Assembly: GCF_013385425.1 (NCBI RefSeq)
Contig: NZ_JACAQA010000016.1
Span: 1-64,000, forward strand
DNA from: Pseudomonas gingeri
Lineage (GTDB): Bacteria; Pseudomonadota; Gammaproteobacteria; Pseudomonadales; Pseudomonadaceae
DNA length: 64,000 bases
Direction: 5' to 3'
Of the stretch, positions 52,489 through 64,000 are shown piece after piece; positions within the stretch are counted from its first letter, which is position 1; every line of letters starts with the position of its first letter. Under the pieces are notes generated by a model. The model did no database searches, was not told the DNA's origin, and saw only the letters and a program-made list of their open reading frames with translations. The translations under genes were made by a program, and so were the position numbers.

Positions 52489-52947
52489 TCAGTCAAAACT
52501 GGGAATAATGTTGGCCTTGTCGATCAAATCGATCGGCAACAGGAACTCATGGTCTTCCACCTGCACCACGATGTCCTGCTCTTCCACTCCGCGCAGAAGG
52601 CCCTGAAAATTACGTCGACCTTCGAACGGCGAGCGCAACTTTATCTTCACTTGTTCGCCGGCATGCGAGGCAAACTGTTCAAGGGTGAACAGCGGGCGTT
52701 CCATGCCAGGAGAGGAAACCTCAAGGGTGTATTCATTGGTGATGGGGTCTTCGACGTCCAGGACACCACTGATCTGGCGGCTGACGATGGCACAGTCGTC
52801 CACCAGCACACCGCCTTCTTTATCGATATAAACGCGCAACACGGAATGGCGACCTTGAGCCGAATACTCAATACCCCAGCATTCATAGCCAAGGGCCACG
52901 ACCACCGGGGCCAACAAGGCCTGCAACTGTTCTAGCTTGCTCGACAC
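52489..52947 (-). CDS. rimP: Ribosome maturation factor RimP
   Basis: 30S assembly factor of the 5' domain. I take the GTG at 52947 (152 residues, VSSKLEQLQALLAP): it has GAGGGGG six bases upstream and matches the family length; an ATG 18 bases upstream has a poor ribosome site. Two-domain structure: N-terminal alpha/beta domain with the GIEY motif, and a C-terminal SH3-like barrel (about 85-150). It heads the rimP-nusA-infB operon and is preceded by a terminator. Confidence 0.95.
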   Translation of the reverse strand: MSSKLEQLQALLAPVVVALGYECWGIEYSAQGRHSVLRVYIDKEGGVLVDDCAIVSRQISGVLDVEDPITNEYTLEVSSPGMERPLFTLEQFASHAGEQVKIKLRSPFEGRRNFQGLLRGVEEQDIVVQVEDHEFLLPIDLIDKANIIPSFD

Positions 52948-52990
52948 CTGAACCCCCTCGTGCATCTCTGTGCATGCAATAGAAATAAAC

Positions 52991-53012
52991 AAAAAATGGG
53001 CGAATCGCCCAT
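52991..53012 (-). terminator. Terminator in front of rimP
   Basis: ATGGGCG and CGCCCAT pair around ATT (minus strand), followed by six T residues. It lies about 45 bases upstream of the rimP start, so transcripts from the tRNA genes would stop here unless antiterminated. Confidence 0.85.
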
Positions 53013-53056
53013 CCCTGAAACGCCGTCGAACAGCGGCGTCATGAAGTACCCAGCCA

Positions 53057-53080
53057 ACAAAAAGCCCCTGAAAAGGGGCT
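53057..53080 (-). terminator. Terminator of tRNA-fMet
   Basis: AGCCCC and GGGGCT pair around a TTTTCA loop, followed on the minus strand by TTTTTG. It ends the tRNA transcript about 11 bases after the CCA. Confidence 0.85.
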
Positions 53081-53090
53081 CCGCTAAAAC

Positions 53091-53167
<77 letters not shown>

Positions 53168-53229
53168 ACAAAGCTGGGGCGGAAGTATACGACCGATCCC
53201 TTGCAGGGTCAATGTAACCTTCCACCTAC

Positions 53230-53252
53230 AAGAAAGCCCGCAACAGCGGGCT
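53230..53252 (-). terminator. Terminator of tRNA-Leu
   Basis: AGCCCGC and GCGGGCT pair around a four-base loop, followed on the minus strand by TTCTTG. It lies between the two tRNA genes, so they are probably transcribed separately. Confidence 0.75.
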
Positions 53253-53263
53253 CTCCTGATAAT

Positions 53264-53349
53264 TGGTACCGAGAAGGGGACTCGAACCCCTACACCCTAT
53301 GGGCACAACCACCTCAAGGTTGCGTGTCTACCAATTCCACCACCTCGGC
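53264..53349 (-). tRNA. tRNA-Leu (GAG anticodon)
   Basis: 86 bases with encoded CCA. Acceptor GCCGAGG/CCTCGGT, anticodon loop CTTGAGG giving GAG, and a long variable arm as in class II tRNAs. It decodes CUC/CUU leucine codons. Confidence 0.93.
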
Positions 53350-53378
53350 AATACAACGTTTACAGCATGAAACCCATT

Positions 53379-53759
53379 TTACTTCTGCTCTGGAGCCTTG
53401 GGTACATCAGTCGGTGAGGCCGACTTTGGTTCCTGGAGCACCGGTACATCATCAGATGCCGGTTTCTGCTTTGGCACTTCCAACACCGCTGGGTTTGGCA
53501 AACCTACTTGAGTCAGCTCATGAGCTTTCTCTTTAGCAAAGTAACCTAACCCCAAGCTGGTTATGAAGAAACCTGCGGCAAGTATAGCAGTAAACTTACT
53601 AAGAAAGGTAGAGGAACCTTGGCTTCCGAACACAGTATTTGAAGCACCTGCCCCGAAAGACGCACCAGCGTCCGCACCTTTACCCTGTTGCAGCAATACC
53701 AGAGCGACAACGCCCAGGGCACCCAACAGATGAAGAACGACTACGACTGTTTCCAGCAT
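53379..53759 (-). CDS. secG: Preprotein translocase subunit SecG
   Basis: 126 residues from the ATG at 53759 (MLETVVVVLHLLGAL); the longer frame from 53807 reads into tpiA. Two TM helices (about 1-25 and 55-75), joined by the conserved cytoplasmic loop QQGKGADAGASFGAGASN, match SecG, the third subunit of the SecYEG channel. The C-terminus is long and acidic (PKQKPASDDVP...), as in other pseudomonads. It starts five bases after the tpiA stop. Confidence 0.95.
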   Translation of the reverse strand: MLETVVVVLHLLGALGVVALVLLQQGKGADAGASFGAGASNTVFGSQGSSTFLSKFTAILAAGFFITSLGLGYFAKEKAHELTQVGLPNPAVLEVPKQKPASDDVPVLQEPKSASPTDVPKAPEQK

Positions 53760-53763
53760 TTTT

Positions 53764-54519
53764 TCAGTTTCCCGCGGCGCGACAGATCGCACCGAACTCA
53801 TCTGCATTCAGGGAAGCCCCACCAATGAGCCCCCCATCGATATCCGGCATGCCGAACAGTTCGACCGCATTGGCCGCCTTCACGCTGCCGCCGTATAGAA
53901 GCCGCACACCTTGTGCGACCTCAGAATTCTTTGCCGCCAACTGCGCGCGAATGGCGGCGTGCACATCCTGCGCCTGTTGCGGCGAAGCTGTCAGCCCGGT
54001 GCCAATGGCCCAGACCGGTTCGTAAGCGATGACAGCCTTGGCAAAAGCGCCGACACCCAGCTCCTCGATAATACTGTCCAGCTGACGCGAAACCACTTCC
54101 AGCGTCTTGCCGGCCTCACGCTGCTCCAGGGTTTCCCCTACACAGAGCACCGGAATCAAACCACAGGCCTGCGCTGCCGCAAACTTGCGGATGAGGACCG
54201 CATCCAACTCACCCATGATCAGGCGACGTTCGGAATGCCCTACCAGCACCAGGGAACACCCTGCATCGAGCAACTGACTCGGTGCAACTTCACCGGTCAA
54301 GGCGCCCTGCTGGGGCTCCACCGCCGAGTTCTGCGCACCCACCAGAATCGATTTGCCTTCCAAGCCTTCAACCACTTGGCTGATATGCAGGCAAGACGGG
54401 AATACCGCCACATCGACACCGCTCGGCAAGGCCAGGTCACGCAGGCCGTTGATCAGCTCGACGACGCTGGCGCGGGTACCGTGCATCTTCCAGTTACCAG
54501 CTACCATTGGGCGACGCAT
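53764..54519 (-). CDS. tpiA: Triosephosphate isomerase
   Basis: Interconverts dihydroxyacetone phosphate and glyceraldehyde-3-phosphate. 251 residues. Catalytic residues: Lys11 in GNWKMHG, His in GHSERR (about 96), and Glu in AYEPVWAIGTG (about 168). Phosphate-binding GGASLNADEF near 230. It lies between glmM and secG, with all three read in the same direction. Confidence 0.98.
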   Translation of the reverse strand: MRRPMVAGNWKMHGTRASVVELINGLRDLALPSGVDVAVFPSCLHISQVVEGLEGKSILVGAQNSAVEPQQGALTGEVAPSQLLDAGCSLVLVGHSERRLIMGELDAVLIRKFAAAQACGLIPVLCVGETLEQREAGKTLEVVSRQLDSIIEELGVGAFAKAVIAYEPVWAIGTGLTASPQQAQDVHAAIRAQLAAKNSEVAQGVRLLYGGSVKAANAVELFGMPDIDGGLIGGASLNADEFGAICRAAGN

Positions 54520-54585
54520 GCTGTACCTCGCAGGTCAAAGTGGGCGCAGATGTTACCCAACCACATCCTCACTGGCAAGCCGAAA

Positions 54586-55923
54586 TCAGGCGCAAACTTC
54601 AGTCACCAGTTTTGCCAGTGCATCGGCGTGACCACGGACCATCGCTTCGTCCTCGCCTTCGACCATTACCCGCACCAGCGGCTCGGTACCGGACTTGCGC
54701 AACAGCACCCGGCCGCGACCGTTCATGGCCTCGGTGACACGCTCGCAAGCCTGCATCACCTTCGGGTGTTTGACCGGGTCGACGCCGCCGGCAAAACGCA
54801 CATTGACCAGCACCTGCGGGCACTTGCGCAGCGCCTGGCGCGCCTGGGCCAGACCTTCGCCACGGCGGCGCAGGGCCATCAGGGTTTGCAACGCGGCGAT
54901 GATCGCATCACCGGTAGTGGTGTGATTCAGGCAGAGAATATGCCCGGAGTTTTCACCCCCCACCAGCCAGTTGCGCTCCAGCAACTCGGCAATCACATAA
55001 CGGTCGCCGACATTGGCGCGCACGAACGGGATATCCAGCTCCTTGAAGGCCAGCTCGAGCCCCAGGTTGCTCATCAAGGTACCGACCACACCGCCGTTCA
55101 GCTTGCCGCGCTCGGCCATATCCCGGGCAATGATGAACACCAGTTCGTCACCATCCACCACGGCACCGGTGTGATCGACCATCAACACCCGATCGCCGTC
55201 GCCGTCGAAGGCGATGCCCAGGTCCGCCTGCTCGGCCAGCACCGCCGCCTGCAGCGACTTCATATGGGTCGAACCGCAGTTGTCGTTGATGTTCAGACCG
55301 TTGGGCGCCGCCGACAGGGCGACGACCTGCGCGCCCAGTTCGCGAAACACACTCGGCGCGACCTTGTAGGTGGCGCCGTGGGCACAGTCGATAACAATCT
55401 TCAGGCCCGCGAGATTGGTCCCCGACGGCACACTGCTCTTGCAGAATTCGATATAGCGACCAGCCGCGTCATTGATCCGCGAGACCTTGCCGAGCTTTTC
55501 CGACTCGACCACGGTCATCGGCGCATCGAGCAATTCCTCGATCATCAGTTCGACATCATCCGGCAGCTTGGTGCCCGCGCCAGAGAAAAACTTGATGCCG
55601 TTGTCGTCATGGGGGTTGTGCGACGCGCTGATCACGATCCCCGCCTCGGCATGAAAGGTCCGGGTCAGGTAGGCGATGGCCGGCGTCGGCATCGGCCCCA
55701 GCAGCATCACATCGGCGCCGGCAGCGGAAAGACCGGCTTCCAGGGCGGACTCGAACATATAGCCGGAGATCCGCGTGTCCTTGCCAACCAGCACCTTGCA
55801 GGCACCCAGCTTGCGGAACGCCATGCCGGCGGCCCAACCGAGCTTGAGCATGAAGTCCGGGGTGATCGGGTACTGCCCTACGCGCCCACGAATACCGTCG
55901 GTGCCGAAGTATTTTTTCTTCAT
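54586..55923 (-). CDS. glmM: Phosphoglucosamine mutase
   Basis: Converts glucosamine-6-P to glucosamine-1-P for UDP-GlcNAc and cell-wall synthesis. 445 residues from the ATG at 55923 (MKKKYFGTDGIRG). Phosphoserine is in VISASHNPHDDNGIKFF (about 98-114), metal-binding DGDGDR (about 240) and the sugar-binding GGENSGH (about 325) follow. It is downstream of folP by 16 bases, the widespread folP-glmM pair. Confidence 0.98.
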   Translation of the reverse strand: MKKKYFGTDGIRGRVGQYPITPDFMLKLGWAAGMAFRKLGACKVLVGKDTRISGYMFESALEAGLSAAGADVMLLGPMPTPAIAYLTRTFHAEAGIVISASHNPHDDNGIKFFSGAGTKLPDDVELMIEELLDAPMTVVESEKLGKVSRINDAAGRYIEFCKSSVPSGTNLAGLKIVIDCAHGATYKVAPSVFRELGAQVVALSAAPNGLNINDNCGSTHMKSLQAAVLAEQADLGIAFDGDGDRVLMVDHTGAVVDGDELVFIIARDMAERGKLNGGVVGTLMSNLGLELAFKELDIPFVRANVGDRYVIAELLERNWLVGGENSGHILCLNHTTTGDAIIAALQTLMALRRRGEGLAQARQALRKCPQVLVNVRFAGGVDPVKHPKVMQACERVTEAMNGRGRVLLRKSGTEPLVRVMVEGEDEAMVRGHADALAKLVTEVCA

Positions 55924-55939
55924 CAGAACTCCATCGTTC

Positions 55940-56791
55940 TTATTGTGCAGCGTCGACGGCAGCAATCATGCGCACCACGTCGACCGTTTCGGCGACATCG
56001 TGCACACGAAGAATCCGTGCGCCCTTGCTTATCGCCAATGCCGCCAGGGCCAGGCCGCCGTACAGGCGTTCACCGACCGGGCGACCGAGGGCCTGTCCTA
56101 TCATGCTCTTGCGCGAGACGCCGACCAATAGCGGCCGCCCCAGGGCATGCAAGGCTTCCATATGCTTGAACAGGCTCAGGTTGTGCGCCAGGGTCTTGGC
56201 AAAGCCAAACCCCGGGTCGAGCACAATGCGCTCGGCGGCGATACCGGCTGCCGCGCATACCGCCATGTGCTCGGCGAGAAAATCCACCACCTCGCGCGTG
56301 ACGTCGTCGTAGTGGGGATTGTCCTGCATATTGCCCGGCTCGCCGAGCATATGCATCAGACAGACCGGCAAGCCGGTAGACGCAGCAGCCTGCAGGGCAC
56401 CGTCACGCCGCAACGAGCGCACGTCATTGATCAGGCCCGCGCCCAAGCGAGCGCTCTCCAGCATGACCTGCGGCGTGGACGTATCGACCGAGATGATCAC
56501 ATCCAGTTCCCGATGGATACGCTCGACCACCGGCGCGACACGCTCCAGCTCCTCCAGAGGAGAAACCACGGGCGCACCGGGACGGGTCGACTCGCCACCG
56601 ATATCGATCAGCGTCGCCCCCGCCTCGACCATGGCCTGCGCGTGGCGCAAGGCGGCATCGAGGTGGTTGAAACGACCGCCATCGGAAAAGGAATCAGGGG
56701 TGACGTTGAGGATGCCCATGACATGCGTCCGGGCCAAATCAAGAACCCGGTTGCCGCAAGGCAACCGGGTCGAGGACTGAACAGAAGTCAT
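55940..56791 (-). CDS. folP: Dihydropteroate synthase
   Basis: Joins the FolK product with p-aminobenzoate to form dihydropteroate; the sulfonamide target. 283 residues. Signatures MGILNVTPDSFSDGG (about 25-39) and GGESTRPGA (about 64-72) are intact, as is the C-terminal GVSRKSMIG phosphate-binding segment (about 225). Nothing suggests a resistance allele. It starts nine bases after ftsH. Confidence 0.98.
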   Translation of the reverse strand: MTSVQSSTRLPCGNRVLDLARTHVMGILNVTPDSFSDGGRFNHLDAALRHAQAMVEAGATLIDIGGESTRPGAPVVSPLEELERVAPVVERIHRELDVIISVDTSTPQVMLESARLGAGLINDVRSLRRDGALQAAASTGLPVCLMHMLGEPGNMQDNPHYDDVTREVVDFLAEHMAVCAAAGIAAERIVLDPGFGFAKTLAHNLSLFKHMEALHALGRPLLVGVSRKSMIGQALGRPVGERLYGGLALAALAISKGARILRVHDVAETVDVVRMIAAVDAAQ

Positions 56792-56799
56792 TTCAAACC

Positions 56800-58710
56800 T
56801 TAATGATCAGCCGCGGGGCCGCCGATCGGCGTTTCTGGTCGTTCGTTCTGGACCACCGGCGGAGTACCCGAGGTGCCCGAACCGCCTTCCCAATCGCGTG
56901 GTTCACGCGGCGGGCGACCAGCCATGATGTCGTCGATCTGCTCGGCATCGATGGTTTCGTACTTCATCAGCGCGTCCGCCATGGCGTCGAGCTTGTCGCG
57001 GTTATCCGTCAGGATCTGCTTGGCCGTGCCGTAGCACTGGTCAATGATGCTGCGCACTTCCGAATCGATCAGCTTGGCCGTTTCGCCGGAGAAGCTGGCA
57101 TTCTGACCGCCACCGCCACGACCCAGGAATACTTCCTGGTCTTCCTCGGCGTACATCAGCGGACCCAGTTTCTCGGACAGGCCCCACTTGGTGACCATGT
57201 TCCGGGCAATCTGGCTGGCACGCATGATGTCGTTGGAGGCGCCGGTGGTGACACCGTCGAAGCCCAGGGTCATCTCTTCAGCGATACGGCCGCCATACAG
57301 CGAGCAGATCTGGCTGATCAGCGCACGCTTGGACAGGCTGTAGCGATCTTCTTCCGGCAGGAACATGGTCACACCCAGCGCACGACCGCGCGGGATGATA
57401 GAGACCTTGTAGACCGGATCATGCTCGGGCACCACACGACCGACAATGGCATGACCGGCCTCGTGATACGCGGTGTTCTGTTTTTCCTTCTCGGACATGA
57501 CCATGGATTTGCGCTCGGCGCCCATCATGATCTTGTCTTTCGCCAGTTCGAACTCTTTCATCTCGACGATGCGCTTGCCGGCACGCGCGGCGAACAGGGA
57601 AGCCTCGTTCACCAGGTTGGCCAGGTCGGCACCGGAGAAGCCCGGCGTACCGCGTGCAATCACCCCTGGCGCGACGTCGTCGCCCATGGGCACCTTGCGC
57701 ATATGCACTTTGAGAATCTGTTCGCGACCGCGGATATCCGGCAGACCAACGACCACCTGACGGTCGAAGCGACCAGGACGCAGCAGCGCCGGGTCGAGTA
57801 CGTCAGGACGGTTGGTGGCGGCAATCACGATGATGCCGTCGTTCATCTCGAAACCGTCCATCTCCACCAGCAACTGGTTGAGGGTCTGTTCGCGCTCGTC
57901 ATGACCACCGCCCATGCCGGCACCACGGTGACGACCGACCGCATCGATTTCATCGATGAAGATGATGCAAGGCGCGTGTTTCTTCGCCTGCTCGAACATG
58001 TCACGGACACGGCTGGCACCGACACCGACGAACATCTCGACGAAATCGGAACCGGAAATAGTGAAGAACGGCACCTTGGCTTCGCCGGCAATCGCCTTGG
58101 CCAGCAAGGTTTTACCGGTACCCGGAGGACCGACCATCAGCACGCCGCGAGGAATCCGGCCGCCCAGGCGCTGGAACTTGCCCGGATCGCGGAGGAACTC
58201 CACCAGCTCGCCGACTTCTTCCTTGGCTTCGTCGCAACCGGCGACGTCGGCCAGGGTGGTTTTCACCTGGTCTTCGGAAAGCAGGCGCGCCTTGCTCTTG
58301 CCGAAACTCATCGGCCCGCCCTTGCCGCCCGCACCGCCCTGCATCTGGCGCATGAAGAACATGAACACCGCGATGATCACCAGGATCGGGAAGCTGGCGA
58401 CCAGCAATTGGGTCCAGATGCTCTGCTGCTCAGGCTGCTTGCCTTCGACCACGACGTGGTTGTCCACCAGGTCGCCGATCAGGCCATTGTCCTGGATGGC
58501 CGGACGGATGGTCTTGAAGCTGTCGCCATCGTTGCGCTTGCCGGTGATCACGTAGCCGTCCACGGCAACGCGCTCGACTTTGCCATCCTTGACCTGCTGG
58601 ATGAAGTCGGAGTAGTTGAGGGTCTGCGGCTCGTTAGGACTGGAGAAGTTGTTCATCACCGTCACCAGGACAGCCGCGATGATCAACCACAGGATCAGAT
58701 TCTTTGCCAT
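56800..58710 (-). CDS. ftsH: ATP-dependent zinc metalloprotease FtsH
   Basis: Membrane AAA+ protease for LpxC, sigma-32 and misassembled membrane proteins. 636 residues from the ATG at 58710 (MAKNLILWL); a TTG three codons earlier is less likely. Two TM helices (about 5-22 and 105-122) flank the periplasmic domain. Walker A GPPGTGKT (about 195), Walker B IIFIDEIDAVG, SRH RPDVLDPALLRPGRFD, and the zinc site HEAGH (about 413) are all present. The C-terminal tail is Pro/Gly/Ser-rich, ending GGPAADH. Confidence 0.98.
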   Translation of the reverse strand: MAKNLILWLIIAAVLVTVMNNFSSPNEPQTLNYSDFIQQVKDGKVERVAVDGYVITGKRNDGDSFKTIRPAIQDNGLIGDLVDNHVVVEGKQPEQQSIWTQLLVASFPILVIIAVFMFFMRQMQGGAGGKGGPMSFGKSKARLLSEDQVKTTLADVAGCDEAKEEVGELVEFLRDPGKFQRLGGRIPRGVLMVGPPGTGKTLLAKAIAGEAKVPFFTISGSDFVEMFVGVGASRVRDMFEQAKKHAPCIIFIDEIDAVGRHRGAGMGGGHDEREQTLNQLLVEMDGFEMNDGIIVIAATNRPDVLDPALLRPGRFDRQVVVGLPDIRGREQILKVHMRKVPMGDDVAPGVIARGTPGFSGADLANLVNEASLFAARAGKRIVEMKEFELAKDKIMMGAERKSMVMSEKEKQNTAYHEAGHAIVGRVVPEHDPVYKVSIIPRGRALGVTMFLPEEDRYSLSKRALISQICSLYGGRIAEEMTLGFDGVTTGASNDIMRASQIARNMVTKWGLSEKLGPLMYAEEDQEVFLGRGGGGQNASFSGETAKLIDSEVRSIIDQCYGTAKQILTDNRDKLDAMADALMKYETIDAEQIDDIMAGRPPREPRDWEGGSGTSGTPPVVQNERPETPIGGPAADH

Positions 58711-58913
58711 ATCGTTCAATTAACTACCCTCATGAAGCGGGATCCGCTACTGGCGCGCGCTTCGCATGATATTCACCGGCATAACTTACTACATTACCTA
58801 CAGATCCTGCAGGCGCCGTCTGTAACCCTTTGTGAAACAATCACTACACAATATGCGCTTATTCTCACGGGGCGAAATACGAAAAACCTATCGCCCCGGC
58901 CAAGAACCTCGTC

Positions 58914-59543
58914 TTACTCGATCCGTCCGCGGAAGCCACGACCCAGCAGATACTGCTCGCGGGACCGATCACGGGAAGACGACGGCTTGCGCGTCTGGAC
59001 CTTTTCAAACAGTTTGCGGAAGTTCTTGTGGTACTCGTCGAAGCCTTCGCCCTGGAAAACCTTGATCAAAAAATCACCACCGGGGCGTAGGACGCGTCCG
59101 GCGAGATCGAGAGCCAGTTCACAAAGGAACATCGAACGCGGCATATCCACTTCGGGTGTACCACTCATATTGGGGGCCATATCGGAAATCACAAGGTCCA
59201 CCTCGGAATTTCCCACTGCCGCGAGGATTTCAGCCAGGACGGAGTCCTCGGTGAAGTCGCCCTTGATGAAGGTCACATCGGGGATGCTGTCCATGTCCAG
59301 GATGTCGGACGCGATCAGACGACCCTTGCCACCAATCAGACGACTGGTCACCTGGGACCAGCCACCCGGCGCCGCGCCGAGGTCGATCACGGTCATGCCC
59401 GGGCGAATGATCCGGTCCTTCTCCTGGATCTCCAGCAATTTGTAGCTGGCCCGGGAGCGGTAGCCGTCTTTTTGCGCCATTTTGACGTATGGATCGTTGA
59501 AATGTTCTTTCAGCCAGTTAAGGCTAGTCTTGGAACGGGCCAC
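58914..59543 (-). CDS. rlmE: 23S rRNA (Um2552) 2'-O-methyltransferase
   Basis: Heat-shock methyltransferase FtsJ/RrmJ. 209 residues. Catalytic tetrad region K-D-K-E: Lys in YRSRASYKLLEI (about 36), SAM motif DLGAAPGGWSQV (about 59), Asp in LVISDMAPNMSG (about 122), Lys in FLIKVFQGEG (about 162), Glu near the end. The rlmE-ftsH order is conserved in many bacteria. It is divergent from yhbY. Confidence 0.97.
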   Translation of the reverse strand: MARSKTSLNWLKEHFNDPYVKMAQKDGYRSRASYKLLEIQEKDRIIRPGMTVIDLGAAPGGWSQVTSRLIGGKGRLIASDILDMDSIPDVTFIKGDFTEDSVLAEILAAVGNSEVDLVISDMAPNMSGTPEVDMPRSMFLCELALDLAGRVLRPGGDFLIKVFQGEGFDEYHKNFRKLFEKVQTRKPSSSRDRSREQYLLGRGFRGRIE

Positions 59544-59649
59544 GGGCCACCTCGAAAAAATAGTCGAATCGCGATTAACTGGGCGGTCCCGGACGCGCTC
59601 GGGTAAACTGGCCGCCGCTTTTTACAAGATCAGACGCAGGGGTCAGATT

Positions 59650-59958
59650 ATGCCGCTCACTCAAGAGCAGAAGAAACAGTACAAATCCATCGGCCACCAT
59701 CTGAAACCAGTATTGACTGTGGCTGACAACGGTTTGACCGAAGGTGTGTTAGCCGAGCTTGAACGCGCATTGGGCGATCATGAGCTGATCAAGATCAAGC
59801 TCAATATCCTCGACCGCGAATCGCGCCTGGAGGCCATTGCGCAACTGTGCAAGGCCGGCAAGGCGGATCTGGTGCAAGTCATCGGCAAGATGGCGCTGCT
59901 GTATCGCAAGAACTTCAGCGTCAACAAGCAGTTGTCCAACGTCCATCGCTTCAAGTGA
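59650..59958 (+). CDS. yhbY: Ribosome assembly RNA-binding protein YhbY
   Basis: A 102-residue CRS1/CRM-domain protein that associates with pre-50S particles. The ATG at 59650 (MPLTQEQKKQYKSIGHHL) is chosen because the preceding 56 codons of the longer frame cross the divergent promoter region. The IHLN-type RNA loop is HLKPVLTVADNGLTEG, and the GxxG-like GKADLVQVIGKMALLYRK follows. Its C-terminus is encoded eleven bases from the converging DUF4149 gene. Confidence 0.95.
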   Translation: MPLTQEQKKQYKSIGHHLKPVLTVADNGLTEGVLAELERALGDHELIKIKLNILDRESRLEAIAQLCKAGKADLVQVIGKMALLYRKNFSVNKQLSNVHRFK

Positions 59959-59968
59959 CGTAGACGGG

Positions 59969-60373
59969 TCAAGGGTACGCCGTGCGTACCCTGCCACTCT
60001 CGCCCGGCACCGGTTGCAGCACCAGCACCAGGCCGCAAAGGCCGAGCACCAGGTAACTGAACAACTGCCAGCGCAATGCATCCGGCAGCCAGGTACGCAC
60101 CGCGAAATACATCCCGCACGCATACAGCGACATCAGCAGCAATTGCCCGCGCGTATCGCGCCAGAGGCTTGCCCGGCCTTCGGCCTGGAGCAACACCAAG
60201 GTCTGCACGATCACACACACCGTGGCAAACCCTATCAATAAAGAGCCCAGCAGGCTATTGATCTCGTCGATCAGCAGCGGTGCCAGGCCGATTTTCGTCA
60301 ACACCGGCAACAAGCCGATGTGCAGCAGCCACAGGCCGCCGACCCAGAGCATCTGGGTCAGCTGCCAGAGCAT
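59969..60373 (-). CDS. DUF4149 membrane protein
   Basis: 134 residues from the ATG at 60373 (MLWQLTQMLWVGGLW); the longer frame to 60487 overlaps greA coding and is rejected. About four TM helices, with the DUF4149 pattern WxGGLxxxHxGLLPVL at the N-terminus. Function unknown. The same gene follows greA in other pseudomonads. A stop-side inverted repeat (59972-59992, GGGTACGC/GCGTACCC) may serve as the converging terminator for yhbY. Confidence 0.85.
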   Translation of the reverse strand: MLWQLTQMLWVGGLWLLHIGLLPVLTKIGLAPLLIDEINSLLGSLLIGFATVCVIVQTLVLLQAEGRASLWRDTRGQLLLMSLYACGMYFAVRTWLPDALRWQLFSYLVLGLCGLVLVLQPVPGESGRVRTAYP

Positions 60374-60401
60374 GGCGCCCGCACGTAGCGGGCGCCGGCG
60401 T

Positions 60402-60874
60402 TCAGATGTGGCGGACTTCAACAATCTCGTACTCGATAACGCCACTCGGCGTTTTGACAGCCACCACGTCACCCTCTTCCTTGGCAATCAAGGCGCGGGC
60501 CAGCGGTGAGCCGACGGAGATCTTGCCGAGTTTGAAGTCGGCTTCGTCTTCACCCACGATATGGTAAACCACGCTTTCGTCGGTTTCGACGTTGGCGATT
60601 TCCACGGTGGTGCCAAAAATCACCTTGCCGGTGTGCGGGATGGTCGTGACGTCGATGATCACCGCGTTCTGCATGCGACCTTCGATGTCACGGATCCGCG
60701 CCTCGACCATACCCTGCTGCTCGCGAGCAGCGTGGTATTCGGCGTTTTCCTTCAAGTCACCCAGCTCGCGGGCCGTACCGATGTCCTGGCTCAGCTTCGG
60801 ACGGACGACCTTGGTCAGGTGAGCATGCTCTTCTTCCAGGGCTTTCGCGCCCTGGACGGTCATGGGGTATTTGA

Positions 60875-60878
<4 letters not shown>
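60402..60878 (-). CDS. greA: Transcription elongation factor GreA
   Basis: Stimulates cleavage of backtracked RNA by RNA polymerase. 158 residues. The N-terminal coiled coil (about 1-75) has the conserved LKENAEYHAAREQQG tip region with acidic residues, and the C-terminal FKBP-like domain ends in ISVGSPLARALIAKEEGD. The start overlaps the carB stop by four bases (ATGA), so the two are coupled. Confidence 0.98.

Positions 60879-64000
<3,122 letters not shown>

Overview
The window is chromosomal DNA from a fluorescent-type Pseudomonas that is not P. aeruginosa. The evidence is GC-rich coding sequence, Pseudomonas-type REP/REPIN repeats, the cbrX-cbrA-cbrB-crcZ-pcnB block, a PrrF small RNA beside a cbpA homologue, and a gene order that (from memory) follows the PAO1 stretch from msrQ/msrP to carB closely. 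It is mainly core genome. I see no prophage, insertion sequence, CRISPR array or integrase.

Layout. (i) 1-2.8 kb, minus strand: the periplasmic methionine-sulfoxide repair pair msrP-msrQ and pssA. (ii) 2.9-7.4 kb, minus strand: a six-gene yjfI-PspA-DUF2491-DUF350-DUF1190-ATP-grasp operon, a poorly understood envelope-stress cluster that looks inserted between pssA and ilvC. (iii) 7.5-11.2 kb: ilvI-ilvH-ilvC, with a long ilvI leader that may hold an attenuator peptide. (iv) 11.3-18.7 kb: small envelope proteins, mrcB (PBP1b), a kinase/ATPase fusion, and pentapeptide, TfoX-C and cyclic-nucleotide-binding (cbpA) genes. (v) 18.8-20.5 kb: a Fur-controlled PrrF sRNA, deoC, and a relic of the heme-transport gene phuT; the rest of the phu locus is absent from the window. 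(vi) 20.5-24.2 kb: sfsA, an aminotransferase, dksA and gluQRS. (vii) 24.2-31.5 kb: the carbon-catabolite control cascade cbrX-cbrA-cbrB with the CrcZ decoy RNA (sigma-54 promoter, CbrB sites, six A-rich Hfq/Crc motifs), then pcnB-folK. (viii) 31.6-43.4 kb: the pantothenate genes panBCD, pgi, acsB and several conserved unknowns. (ix) 43.5-58.9 kb, minus strand: a BON protein behind a likely sigma-54 promoter, then (right to left) ftsH, folP, glmM, tpiA, secG, tRNA-Leu, tRNA-fMet, rimP-nusA-infB-rbfA-truB-rpsO-pnp, the classical transcription/translation/RNA-decay supercluster. (x) 58.9-64 kb: rlmE, yhbY, a DUF4149 protein, greA and the truncated carB.

The unifying theme is global post-transcriptional control: PrrF (iron), CrcZ (carbon), the NusA/IF2 operon with terminators in its leader, a hairpin in the rpsO 5' leader, PNPase and poly(A) polymerase. 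The least understood pieces are the PspA/ATP-grasp cluster, the ilvI leader, the phuT relic, the inverted repeat upstream of panB and the sigma-54 site in front of the BON gene.
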